DNA from: an uncultured Bacilli bacterium
GTDB lineage: Bacteria; Bacillota_I; Bacilli_A; RF39; UBA660
NCBI GenBank assembly: GCA_949280095.1
Contig: CASDHD010000005.1
Coordinates: 1-25,320, forward strand
Direction of reading: 5' to 3'
DNA: 25,320 bases
The notes beneath the pieces were generated by a model, which ran no database searches, was not told the DNA's origin, and was given only the letters and a program-made list of their open reading frames with translations. Of the stretch, positions 1 through 7,233 are shown in pieces. Position numbers and translations under genes: made by a program. The first letter of the stretch is position 1; each line of letters starts with the position of its first letter.

Positions 1-386
1 TAGGCAAGTACTTCGCCTCCTAGTCTTTCTTTTCTTGCTTCTTTGTCTGTCATTAGTCCTTTACTTGTCGAGATGATTGCAATTCCAAGTCCATTTAATA
101 CACGAGGAATTTCATCGGCTTTAGCATATACACGAAGTCCAGATTTACTAATTCTTTTAAGACCAGTAATAACTCTTTCGCGTTTTTCACCATATTTTAA
201 ATTTAATGTAAGTTTGTCTCCCGTAATATTCTTTTCTAAAGAATATTCAGAAATATAACCTTCATTTTTTAGAATCTCAGCGATTCCTACAGTCATCTTA
301 GTTCCAATAACTTCAACTGTATCGTATTTCATTTGATTTGCATTACGAATTCTTGTAAGCATATCTGCTATTTTATCTTGTACCAT
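1..386 (-). CDS. rpsH: 30S ribosomal protein S8, 3' end cut by window edge
   Basis: S8 binds the central domain of 16S rRNA and is needed early in small-subunit assembly; in many bacteria it also represses the spc genes. The translation starts MVQDKIADMLTRIRNA, the family's usual N-terminus, and runs 128 codons to GGEVLA at the window edge. A full S8 is about 132 residues, so only the last few residues are missing. It is the last gene of the ribosomal cluster visible here, 17 nt after rpsN, with an AGGAGG-type ribosome binding site just upstream. Identity is secure from sequence and gene order. Confidence 0.96.
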   Translation of the reverse strand, partial: MVQDKIADMLTRIRNANQMKYDTVEVIGTKMTVGIAEILKNEGYISEYSLEKNITGDKLTLNLKYGEKRERVITGLKRISKSGLRVYAKADEIPRVLNGLGIAIISTSKGLMTDKEARKERLGGEVLA

Positions 387-403
387 TCAAAATTCCTCCT
401 TTC

Positions 404-589
404 CTACCAACTTGATTTCTTTACGCCAGGTATTTGACCTTTGTTTGCTAATTCTCTAAAACAGATACGACATAATTTATATTTACGGAGTACACCATGA
501 GGACGTCCACATCTTTCACAACGTGTATAGGCACGCACTTTAAATTTTGGTGCTCTTTGTTGTTTTACTTTTAAACTTGTTTTTGCCAT
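404..589 (-). CDS. rpsN: 30S ribosomal protein S14, zinc-binding short form
   Basis: S14 sits in the head of the 30S subunit. At 61 residues this is the short, zinc-binding type. Two Cys pairs, C24-x2-C27 and C40-x2-C43, form the zinc ribbon, and the C-terminus GQIPGVKKSSW is the family signature. Many Bacillota also carry a longer, cysteine-free S14 used under zinc limitation; none is seen in this window. The rplE stop codon overlaps the rpsN Shine-Dalgarno (TAAGGAGG), which suggests tight co-translation. Confidence 0.97.
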   Translation of the reverse strand: MAKTSLKVKQQRAPKFKVRAYTRCERCGRPHGVLRKYKLCRICFRELANKGQIPGVKKSSW

Positions 590-600
590 ATTCTTCCTCC

Positions 601-1140
601 TTAATTTCTAAAAGGCATTCCGAATGCTTTTAGTAAACTTTCGGCTTCCTTATTTGTGTTTGCTGTTGTTACGAATACAATATCCATTCCTCTAATCTTT
701 AAAACGTTATCGTATTCAATTTCAGGAAATATTAATTGTTCTTTAATTCCTAGTGTATAATTTCCACGTCCATCAAATGCATGGTTGCTTGTTCCACGGA
801 AATCTCTTACACGAGGAAGGGCAACTTTAATAAGTTTTTCCATGAAGTCGTACATATTTTCATTACGAAGTGTTACTTTAGCCCCAATGGTTTGACCTTC
901 TCTTAATTTAAAACCTGCAATAGATTTACGTGCTTTTGTTACAACTGGTTTTTGTCCTGTAATTGTTTTTAGGTCTTCTACAGCAGCATCGATAAATTTT
1001 TCATCATGAGATCCTTCACCAACGCCCATGTTGATGACAATTTTTTCTAATTTTGGAACTTGCATGATTGATTTATAGTTGTATTCTTTCATTAGAGAAG
1101 GAACGATTTCTTTATTATATAATTCTTTTAAAGTACTCAT
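601..1140 (-). CDS. rplE: 50S ribosomal protein L5
   Basis: L5 binds 5S rRNA and helps place the 5S complex in the central protuberance of the 50S subunit. The protein is 179 residues, the normal bacterial length. It starts MSTLKELYNKEIVPSLMKE and contains the conserved KIVINMGVGEG and RVRDFRG segments. It lies between rplX (10 nt gap) and rpsN (11 nt gap), as in other Bacillota spc clusters. Nothing unusual is seen. Confidence 0.97.
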   Translation of the reverse strand: MSTLKELYNKEIVPSLMKEYNYKSIMQVPKLEKIVINMGVGEGSHDEKFIDAAVEDLKTITGQKPVVTKARKSIAGFKLREGQTIGAKVTLRNENMYDFMEKLIKVALPRVRDFRGTSNHAFDGRGNYTLGIKEQLIFPEIEYDNVLKIRGMDIVFVTTANTNKEAESLLKAFGMPFRN

Positions 1141-1150
1141 ATATATTCAC

Positions 1151-1435
1151 CTATTCCTCTTTCTTTCCTTCTTTTTTTGTTTTTTCTTCTTTTTTAGCAG
1201 TTTTCTTTGGTTCTTTATCGTCTATTTTTTTTACATTAGATACATGTATTGGTGCAGCAATTTCAATAATGCCACCTTTATCATTATTGTTGTTTGGTTT
1301 TTGATGTTTTTTTACGATGTTAATACCTTCTACAACAACACGACTTTCTTTTTTTAATGTTTTGATAACAGTTCCAGTTTTTCCTTTATCTTTTCCTGCT
1401 ATTATTTTAACATTGTCGCCAACTTTTATTTTCAT
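1151..1435 (-). CDS. rplX: 50S ribosomal protein L24 with charged tail
   Basis: L24 is an early assembly protein of the 50S subunit and binds near the 5' end of 23S rRNA. The N-terminal KOW motif is clear (KVGDNVKIIAGKDKGKTG, roughly residues 4-21). The protein is 94 residues, a little shorter than the usual 100-105. Its last 20 or so residues (EPKKTAKKEEK onward) are almost only Lys, Glu and Thr and replace the usual ending. The tail is probably disordered; that is inferred from composition only. Confidence 0.95.
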   Translation of the reverse strand: MKIKVGDNVKIIAGKDKGKTGTVIKTLKKESRVVVEGINIVKKHQKPNNNNDKGGIIEIAAPIHVSNVKKIDDKEPKKTAKKEEKTKKEGKKEE

Positions 1436-1445
1436 CGCAAACCTC

Positions 1446-1814
1446 CTATAAAACCTCAGGTGCTAGAGATACAATTTTTGCAAAATCTTTTTCTCTTAAT
1501 TCTCTAGCAACAGGTCCTAATACTCTTGTACCTACTGGTGATTTATCGTCTTTAATAATAACACATGCGTTATCATCAAATTTGATAAATGAACCATCTT
1601 TTCTTTTAACGCCTTGAACGCTTCTTACGATAACTGCTTTTACGACTTTCCCTTTTTTCAAGTTTGAATTTGGAATTGCTTTTTTAACAGTTCCTACAAC
1701 TATATCTCCAATGTTTCCAAATTTTCTTGTTGATCCACCTAGTACACGAATTACAAGTAATTCTCTTGCACCAGTATTGTCTGCAACTTTTAATCTTGAT
1801 TCTTGTTGTACCAT
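1446..1814 (-). CDS. rplN: 50S ribosomal protein L14
   Basis: L14 lies at the subunit interface of the 50S and contacts 16S rRNA and L19. The 122-residue length is the universal one, and the start MVQQESRLKVADNTGARE is diagnostic. It follows rpsQ by 10 nt and precedes rplX by 10 nt, in the standard order. A GGAGG-type site precedes the ATG. Confidence 0.97.
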   Translation of the reverse strand: MVQQESRLKVADNTGARELLVIRVLGGSTRKFGNIGDIVVGTVKKAIPNSNLKKGKVVKAVIVRSVQGVKRKDGSFIKFDDNACVIIKDDKSPVGTRVLGPVARELREKDFAKIVSLAPEVL

Positions 1815-1824
1815 AGTATACCTC

Positions 1825-2079
1825 CTATAGAATTACAGCTTCAATTAGAATTTCAACAAGTTCATATCTTTTAGTTTTAGATAAAGGTCTTGTACTTCTA
1901 ATTCTGACTGTATCTCCTACTTTTGCTTTATTTTCTTCGTCATGGGCTGTATATTTTTTACTTGATTTAACTCTTTTTCCATATAATGGATGACTTTTGT
2001 AAGTTTCTACTAGCACAGTAATTGTTTTATTGTTTTTAGCACTTACGACTTTCCCAACAAATTCTTGTCTTTTTTCCAT
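1825..2079 (-). CDS. rpsQ: 30S ribosomal protein S17
   Basis: S17 is a primary 16S rRNA-binding protein of the 30S body with an OB fold. It has 84 residues, with the family segments EFVGKVVSAKNNKTITV and VGDTVRIRSTRPLSKTKRY. Its ATG overlaps the rpmC stop codon by one base (TAATG), and its GGAGG Shine-Dalgarno is inside the last codons of rpmC, so translation of the two is probably coupled. Confidence 0.97.
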   Translation of the reverse strand: MEKRQEFVGKVVSAKNNKTITVLVETYKSHPLYGKRVKSSKKYTAHDEENKAKVGDTVRIRSTRPLSKTKRYELVEILIEAVIL

Positions 2080-2291
2080 TATTCATTACCTCCTGTGCTA
2101 ACTTCATTTTCTCTTTCTTTTAAGATGGTTAGCATTCTAGCCACGTCTTTTTTCATTTCTTTTAATTTAGATGGTTTATCAAGTGATCCTGTTGCATTTT
2201 TGATACGTAAATTTAATAATTCTTTTTTAGATTCTTTAATTTTTGCTAAAATTTCTTCATCCTTAAGTTTTCTTATTTCACTAACTTTCAC
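2079..2291 (-). CDS. rpmC: 50S ribosomal protein L29 (GTG start)
   Basis: L29 sits beside L23 at the exit tunnel of the 50S subunit. I place the start at the GTG at 2291, giving MKVSEIRKLKDEE, the normal L29 opening, 70 residues long. An AGAGGGT Shine-Dalgarno lies about 8 nt upstream of this codon. A GTG three codons further upstream overlaps that Shine-Dalgarno and is less likely. The gene overlaps the end of rplP by 11 bases and the start of rpsQ by one base, a typical tightly coupled arrangement. Confidence 0.93.
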   Translation of the reverse strand: MKVSEIRKLKDEEILAKIKESKKELLNLRIKNATGSLDKPSKLKEMKKDVARMLTILKERENEVSTGGNE

Positions 2292-2706
2292 TTGAAGCAC
2301 CCTCTTTCATAACAAATTTTGTTTTTACAGCAAGTTTATGAGATGCAAGACGAAGTGCTTCACGAGCAATTTCTTCTGAAACTCCGCTGATTTCAAACAT
2401 AATTTTTCCTTCTTTTACTACTGCTACCCATTCATCTACGTTACCTTTACCTTTACCTTGACGAGTTTCTAAAGGTTTTTTAGTACGAGGCATATGTGGG
2501 AAAATGTTAATGTAAACTTTTCCACCACGTTTCATGTAACGTGTCATGGCAATACGAGCTGCTTCAATTTGACGAGCAGAAATCCAATTTCCTTCTTTCG
2601 CCATTAAACCATATTCTCCAAAATGAAGTTCTGTGTTTCCTTTCGCATGTCCATCGTATGTCCATCTATGGGTTTTTCTAAACTTAGTTCTTTTTGGCAT
2701 CAACAT
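2281..2706 (-). CDS. rplP: 50S ribosomal protein L16
   Basis: L16 helps organise the A-site region of the 50S subunit. I choose the ATG at 2706, giving MLMPKRTKFRKTHR, the standard start, 141 residues. GGAGAG lies 8 nt upstream. A GTG three codons further upstream has no suitable ribosome binding site. The start lies inside the 3' end of rpsC (23-base overlap), so translation is probably coupled. Conserved segments WISARQIEAARIAMTRYMKR and the glycine-lysine-rich GKGKGNVDEWVA are present. Confidence 0.96.
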   Translation of the reverse strand: MLMPKRTKFRKTHRWTYDGHAKGNTELHFGEYGLMAKEGNWISARQIEAARIAMTRYMKRGGKVYINIFPHMPRTKKPLETRQGKGKGNVDEWVAVVKEGKIMFEISGVSEEIAREALRLASHKLAVKTKFVMKEGASSES

Positions 2707-3364
2707 TGTCGCCACTCTCCTTTTTTACAGATTTGCTAGGAAGAATTTCACCTTTGTAGATCCAAACTTTTACACCTATTTTTCCATAAGTTGTATCTGC
2801 TTCACTATGTGCATAGTCAATATCGGCTCTTAGTGTATGAAGCGGTACAGTTCCTTCTGTATATCCTTCTGTTCTTGCCATTTCAGCACCAGCAAGTCTT
2901 CCTGATACAGAAGTTTTAATTCCTTTTGCTCCTGCTTTCATTGTATTTCTTAAAGCTCTTTTTTGTGCACTTCTAAATGGAGCACGATTGGCAATTTGAG
3001 AAGCAATATTATCTGCAACTAGTTTTGCAACTAAATCTGGATTTTTTACTTCAACAATTGAAATGTATACTTCTTCTCCAACATATTTTGATAAAGCTTT
3101 TCTTAATTTTTCAATATCTTCTCCACCACGACCAATAATAACACCAGGTTTTGCAGTATTGATGGTTACTTCACATTTATCTTTTTTTCTTTCAATAACA
3201 ACTGAGGCAACGGCTGCATCTTTTAAATTTTTAGCGATGTATTCACGGATTTTGATATCTTTATTTAAGGTATCACCAAAATCACGTTTTTTTGCATACC
3301 AATTTGATTCCCAAGTTTTATTAACTCCAAGTCTATATCCGATTGGATTTACTTTTTGTCCCAT
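2684..3364 (-). CDS. rpsC: 30S ribosomal protein S3
   Basis: S3 lines the mRNA entry channel of the 30S subunit. The 226-residue protein starts MGQKVNPIGYRLGV. It has a KH domain with a GRGG loop at residues 78-81, followed by the C-terminal S3 domain ending near KVWIYKGEILP. The last 20 or so residues are a hydrophilic tail, which varies in this family. The rplV stop codon (TAG) directly abuts the ATG. The 3' end overlaps rplP. Confidence 0.97.
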   Translation of the reverse strand: MGQKVNPIGYRLGVNKTWESNWYAKKRDFGDTLNKDIKIREYIAKNLKDAAVASVVIERKKDKCEVTINTAKPGVIIGRGGEDIEKLRKALSKYVGEEVYISIVEVKNPDLVAKLVADNIASQIANRAPFRSAQKRALRNTMKAGAKGIKTSVSGRLAGAEMARTEGYTEGTVPLHTLRADIDYAHSEADTTYGKIGVKVWIYKGEILPSKSVKKESGDNVDAKKN

Positions 3365-3709
3365 CTATTTTGCCTCCTTACCGTCACTTACTTTAACTGT
3401 AATATGACTTGTTCTTTTGTCTCTTCTATCGACATTCCCACGACTCGCAAATTTTATTCTTTTATATACAGGTCCTGGATTGATGTAGCATTCGCTTATG
3501 AATAAGTCGGTTTCATTTGCTCCTTCATTATTTACAGCATTCGCGATAGCACTTTTTAAAACTTTCTTAATCAAACGACTTGCTTTTGTATTTGTAGTTT
3601 CTAAAATACCTTCAGCAGTAGCTACATCTTTTCCTCGAATAAGGTCAAGAGTCATTCTTGCTTTTCTTGGTGCAATCATTGCACTTTTATGTATTGCATA
3701 ACTTTCCAT
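3365..3709 (-). CDS. rplV: 50S ribosomal protein L22
   Basis: L22 has a globular part on the 50S surface and a long hairpin lining the exit tunnel, a site where macrolide resistance changes map. The protein is 114 residues. The core APRKARMTLDLIRGKDVATAE and the hairpin region around GPVYKRIKFASRGNVDRRDKRTSH are conserved. It follows rpsS by 12 nt and ends directly against rpsC. Confidence 0.96.
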   Translation of the reverse strand: MESYAIHKSAMIAPRKARMTLDLIRGKDVATAEGILETTNTKASRLIKKVLKSAIANAVNNEGANETDLFISECYINPGPVYKRIKFASRGNVDRRDKRTSHITVKVSDGKEAK

Positions 3710-3721
3710 TTCCAGAGCCTC

Positions 3722-3985
3722 CTACTTTTGTCCTGCGTGTCCGCCAAATTTACGAGTTTGAGCGAACTCTCCTAATTTGTGTCCAACCATTTCTTCTGTT
3801 ACATAAACAGGAATAAATTCTTTTCCATTATGTACAGCAAATGTATGTCCTACAAAATCAGGAAATATTGTTGAACGACGAGAATATGTTTTAATTACTT
3901 CTTTTTTATTTGCCTTATTTAGTTCTTGAACTTTTTTTAATAATCTGTCAAAAACATAAGGTCCTTTTTTTAAACTTCTTGCCAT
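3722..3985 (-). CDS. rpsS: 30S ribosomal protein S19
   Basis: S19 is in the 30S head, next to S13, and contacts the A-site region. It has 87 residues, with MARSLKKGPYVFDRLLKK at the start and KLGEFAQTRKFGGHAGQK at the end, both typical. It follows rplB by 9 nt with a GGAGG site. Ordinary member of the operon. Confidence 0.97.
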   Translation of the reverse strand: MARSLKKGPYVFDRLLKKVQELNKANKKEVIKTYSRRSTIFPDFVGHTFAVHNGKEFIPVYVTEEMVGHKLGEFAQTRKFGGHAGQK

Positions 3986-3994
3986 AACAACCTC

Positions 3995-4825
3995 CTACTT
4001 TTTCTTTCTACTAACAATAAGTTTGTTAGAAGCTTTCTTATTTTTTCTTGTTTTATATCCAAGAGCAGGTTTACCCCAAGGAGTAACTGGTGTTTTACGT
4101 CCAATAGGAGCACGTCCTTCTCCACCACCATGAGGGTGGTCATTAGGGTTCATAACAGAACCACGGTTTGTAGGTTTTATACCCATATGTCTAGTACGCC
4201 CTGCTTTTCCAATGTTTACAAGTTCATAGTCTTCGTTTCCTACTACACCAATTGTAGCTACACAAGTTCCTAGAATTTTTCTTGTTTCACCTGATTGAAG
4301 TCTTACTAAAACATATTTTCCTTCACGACCAAGGATTTGGGCAGAAGCTCCTGCACTACGACATAATTCTGCACCTTTTCCTGGTTTTAATTCTATACAG
4401 TGAATAACTGTACCAACAGGAATGCTTTCAAGTGGAAGTGCATTTCCGACTTTGATATCGGCATTTGCTCCACTTTCTATAATAGTTCCAACTGCTAAAT
4501 CTTTTGGAGCGATGATATATCTTTTTTCTCCATCTTTATAGTGGATAAGTGCAATATTTGCGCTACGATTAGGATCATATTCAATCGTTGCTACACGTCC
4601 AGGAACACCTGTTTTATTTCTTTTGAAATCAATAACACGGTATCTTTGTTTAGCTCCACCACCGATGTGACGAACTGTTAATTTTCCTTGGTTATTTCTA
4701 CCACCTGTTTTTGATTTTTTTGTAGTTAGAGATTTTAGAGGTTTATTTGTTGTTAGTTCTTCGTTTGCAAGTGTAGACATTCCTCTACGACCATTCGTCG
4801 TTGGTTTGTATTTTTTTATTGCCAT
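3995..4825 (-). CDS. rplB: 50S ribosomal protein L2
   Basis: L2 is one of the largest and most conserved 50S proteins, close to the peptidyl transferase centre and needed for subunit association. The 276-residue length is normal. MAIKKYKPTTNGRRGMS at the start and the signature MNPNDHPHGGGEGRAPIGR near the C-terminus (the conserved histidine loop) are both present. It follows rplW by 14 nt. Confidence 0.98.
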   Translation of the reverse strand: MAIKKYKPTTNGRRGMSTLANEELTTNKPLKSLTTKKSKTGGRNNQGKLTVRHIGGGAKQRYRVIDFKRNKTGVPGRVATIEYDPNRSANIALIHYKDGEKRYIIAPKDLAVGTIIESGANADIKVGNALPLESIPVGTVIHCIELKPGKGAELCRSAGASAQILGREGKYVLVRLQSGETRKILGTCVATIGVVGNEDYELVNIGKAGRTRHMGIKPTNRGSVMNPNDHPHGGGEGRAPIGRKTPVTPWGKPALGYKTRKNKKASNKLIVSRKKK

Positions 4826-4839
4826 TATAAATCCCTCCC

Positions 4840-5112
4840 TTACATCTCAATCGTTTCGCCGTTTCTTAACGTAACGATTGCTTTCTTATAAACTTTAGTT
4901 TTTCCTGTGTATTTTCCTACTCTTCTGTCTTTTGGTTTTGTAAGTAGTGTATTGATTTTTTCTACATGTACACCAAATTCATTTTCAATAGTTTTTTTGA
5001 TTTGTGTTTTTGTTGCTCTTTTATCAACTTTAAATGTATAAATACCTGCCTGAGCATTCATAGCACTTTTTTCAGTTACAACAGGAGCAATAATAATATC
5101 GGGGTTAGTCAT
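4840..5112 (-). CDS. rplW: 50S ribosomal protein L23
   Basis: L23 sits at the tunnel exit and is the docking site for trigger factor and SRP. The protein is 90 residues. IIAPVVTEKS near the start and the loop KPKDRRVGKYTGKTKVYKKAIVTL are the family signature. Its start overlaps the end of rplD by 8 bases, pointing to coupled translation. Confidence 0.96.
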   Translation of the reverse strand: MTNPDIIIAPVVTEKSAMNAQAGIYTFKVDKRATKTQIKKTIENEFGVHVEKINTLLTKPKDRRVGKYTGKTKVYKKAIVTLRNGETIEM

Positions 5113-5734
5113 TTTTTAGTACCTCCTCAATGTAATTAATTGCTGCTTCATCGCAAACAAGGTAGTCTGCATTTACTAAGTCTAAGCAATTAATCTCATC
5201 AGCAAGGATTGCATATGTGTAACCTAAATTTCTTGTAGACATATAAAGATTTGGGTTGTCTTCTTTAGTTACAAATAATACCTTTCCTGCTAAATTTAAT
5301 GTCTCTAGTAAAGCTTTTACTTCTTTTGTTTTTAGTGTGTCGAATTTGATATCATCAATAACGATTAGTTCTTTACCATTGTATTTATAAGTTAGAGCAC
5401 TTTTAAGAGCAAGTGTTCTTTCTTTTTTATTGATTTTGAATGTATAGTCACGTGGTACAACTCCTAGTGCTACACCTCCACCACGCCATACAGGTGAACG
5501 GTTTGAACCTGCTCTTGCACGGCCTGTTCCTTTTTGTTTCCATGGTTTTCTTCCACCACCAGAAACTTCACTTCTAGTTTTTGTTTTTGCAGTTCCTTGA
5601 CGATTTGCATCAAGTTGTAAACGAACCATTTTCTTTAAACAATCATCATTAGTTTCAATTTTCCATATAGAATCACTTATGGTGATATCTTTAAGTTTTT
5701 CACCTTTTAGGTTTTTAAGTTCAACTTTTGCCAT
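5105..5734 (-). CDS. rplD: 50S ribosomal protein L4
   Basis: L4 is an early assembly protein whose long loop reaches the exit tunnel. It has 209 residues. The loop is seen around TRSEVSGGGRKPWKQKGTGRARAGSNRSP. In E. coli L4 also represses the S10 operon through its leader; whether that holds here is unknown, but the leader upstream of rpsJ does look structured. The gene lies 23 nt after rplC. Confidence 0.96.
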   Translation of the reverse strand: MAKVELKNLKGEKLKDITISDSIWKIETNDDCLKKMVRLQLDANRQGTAKTKTRSEVSGGGRKPWKQKGTGRARAGSNRSPVWRGGGVALGVVPRDYTFKINKKERTLALKSALTYKYNGKELIVIDDIKFDTLKTKEVKALLETLNLAGKVLFVTKEDNPNLYMSTRNLGYTYAILADEINCLDLVNADYLVCDEAAINYIEEVLKND

Positions 5735-5757
5735 TCTTTATCCCTCCAATAAGTGTC

Positions 5758-6591
5758 CTAGTTTTCTTCTACTGATTTTTCTTCAGTAGTTTCTTCTTTT
5801 TCTTCAGATTTAACTTCCTCTGTAGTTTCTTCTGTTGATGTTTGCTCTACGTTTTCTGTATTTTCTACAGTTTCTTCTTGAGGTGCTTCTACAGTTTCAG
5901 TTGTTTCTTCTACTGCATCTACAACAGTTTCCTCTACATAAGTAATGATTTCTAAATCTGTTTTCTTTCTGTTATTTTTGATAGCAGATTTAATTAAAAC
6001 TAATGAATTTTTAGGTCCTGGAATATTTCCACTTACTAAAATATAATTTTCTTCCGCATTTACTTCTACAATTTGCAAATTTTGGATTGTAATGGTCTCA
6101 TGTCCCATATGACCTGGCAATTTTTTGCCTTTTAATACTCTTTTTGGTAACATAGTACCCATAGAACCTGGTCCTCTATGATAGTGAGATCCATGACCCA
6201 TAGGTCCACGATTTTGATTGTGTCTTTTAATTACACCTTGGAAACCTTTACCTTTTGATGTACCAGTTACATCTACGATTTCTCCACTTTCAAATACACT
6301 CGCATTTAAAGTTTGACCAATCGTATATTCTCCCTCTACATTTCTTAATTCTTTTAAGAAGCGCTTAGGAGTAGTGTTTGCTTTTTTAGCATGTCCGATT
6401 GCTTGTTTAGAAGCATTTTTTTCTTTTTTGTCTACTACGCCAAGTTGGATTGCATTATAGCCATCACTTTCTACTGTTTTTACTTGCATTACTACGTTTG
6501 GAGTAACTTCAACAACAGTAACAGGAATAAGTTTTCCATCTTTAGTGAAGACTTGTGTCATTCCGACTTTGCGTCCTAAGATTCCTTTCAT
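5758..6591 (-). CDS. rplC: 50S ribosomal protein L3 with long acidic C-terminal tail
   Basis: L3 is an early 50S assembly protein that reaches the peptidyl transferase centre. The core is clear: MKGILGRKVGMTQVF at the start and the loop GRGNRGPMGHGS-like segment (QNRGPMGHGSHYHRGPGSMG). The usual protein ends near residue 210, after a LVLIKSA segment. Here 277 residues are encoded: about 60 extra residues (roughly 217-277) are made mostly of Glu, Thr, Val and Ser. This tail has no family counterpart I know and is probably disordered. The stop is followed normally by rplD, so it is not a read-through into another gene. Confidence 0.96.
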   Translation of the reverse strand: MKGILGRKVGMTQVFTKDGKLIPVTVVEVTPNVVMQVKTVESDGYNAIQLGVVDKKEKNASKQAIGHAKKANTTPKRFLKELRNVEGEYTIGQTLNASVFESGEIVDVTGTSKGKGFQGVIKRHNQNRGPMGHGSHYHRGPGSMGTMLPKRVLKGKKLPGHMGHETITIQNLQIVEVNAEENYILVSGNIPGPKNSLVLIKSAIKNNRKKTDLEIITYVEETVVDAVEETTETVEAPQEETVENTENVEQTSTEETTEEVKSEEKEETTEEKSVEEN

Positions 6592-6612
6592 ATTACTTTT
6601 CCTTCCTTCTCA

Positions 6613-6921
6613 TTATAATTTAATATCAATGTCTACACCACTTGGTATATCTAAATGTGTTAAAGCATCGATAACTTCTTTACTAGGTTCTAAGATATCA
6701 ATTAGTCTTTTATGAGTACGACTTTCAAATTGTTCTCTAGAATCTTTGTATTTGTGAACTGCTCTTAATACTGTAATACGTTCAATTTCAGTAGGAAGAG
6801 GGATTGGTCCACTTACTTTTCCTCCTAGTCTTTTTACTGTTTCTACGATTTTTCCTGCTGCTAAGTCTAATATTTTATTATCATAAGCTCGCAAGTTTAT
6901 ACGTACTTTACTTTTTGACAT
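6613..6921 (-). CDS. rpsJ: 30S ribosomal protein S10
   Basis: S10 is in the 30S head and also acts as NusE, the NusB partner in antitermination. The protein is 102 residues, starting MSKSKVRINLRAYDNKILD, with HKRLIDILEPSKEVIDALTHLDIPSGVDI at the C-terminal end. It is the first gene of the ribosomal operon. A GAAAGGAG site precedes the ATG, and a leader of about 130 nt separates it from its promoter. Confidence 0.97.
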   Translation of the reverse strand: MSKSKVRINLRAYDNKILDLAAGKIVETVKRLGGKVSGPIPLPTEIERITVLRAVHKYKDSREQFESRTHKRLIDILEPSKEVIDALTHLDIPSGVDIDIKL

Positions 6922-7050
6922 ATTTTTTTGTGTCTCCTTTCGCCTATATCTAGTATAGACTAGCTCCGTACAAATTCCCTGAATTGCAGATATCGTTTTA
7001 ACAACTCAACCTAGCGTATCAGCAACCTCGTACATCCAAGCTGTCATACA
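6922..7050 (-). promoter_or_regulatory. Structured 5' leader of the S10 operon
   Basis: About 130 nt of untranslated RNA lies between the predicted transcript start and rpsJ. On the transcript, TTGCTGATA (7017-7025) can pair with TATCTGCAA (6984-6992), with one T-T mismatch, and is enclosed by a GTAC/GTAC pairing (7030-7033 with 6968-6971). A second small hairpin (CTATA/TATAG) lies just before the ribosome binding site. The arrangement suggests a cis-regulatory leader, possibly bound by a ribosomal protein. I cannot assign it to a named RNA family. Confidence 0.5.
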
Positions 7051-7056
7051 GATTTC

Positions 7057-7085
7057 ATTTTAACACTATATTATATGAAATGCAA
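7057..7085 (-). promoter_or_regulatory. Promoter of the S10/spc operon
   Basis: The -35 box TTGCAT (7080-7085) and the -10 box TAAAAT (7057-7062) are separated by 17 nt. A TG one base before the -10 makes it an extended -10 promoter. Transcription would start near 7050, running toward rpsJ. This is a vegetative (SigA-type) pattern read directly from sequence. Confidence 0.75.
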
Positions 7086-7160
7086 GTAGAAATTTTGCCT
7101 ATTTTAAGGCAATTAATATCTTGATTTTCATCATTCTGTTATTATCATTGAAAGGCAAAT

Positions 7161-7181
7161 AAAAAACTGAGTTTAATCTCA
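7161..7181 (-). terminator. Weak intrinsic terminator after surface gene A
   Basis: Downstream of the stop of gene A, the transcript has a short TGAG/CTCA stem (7168-7171 with 7178-7181) followed by six U. The stem is short, so termination may be partial. It lies between gene A and the S10 promoter. Confidence 0.4.
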
Positions 7182-7233
7182 ATCTTTTTACTTTTTAAAA
7201 CCTAAATCTAATTTCTATAATTTTAAATATTTT

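Noticed and set aside
43..258. Plus-strand frame opposite the start of rpsH.
   Set aside because: Antisense shadow of the ribosomal protein gene, with no ribosome site or recognisable product. The same holds for the other plus-strand frames opposite minus-strand genes.
6922..7085. A T-box or riboswitch in the S10 leader.
   Set aside because: No T-box specifier or anti-terminator pattern and no known ligand motif was found; only generic pairings.
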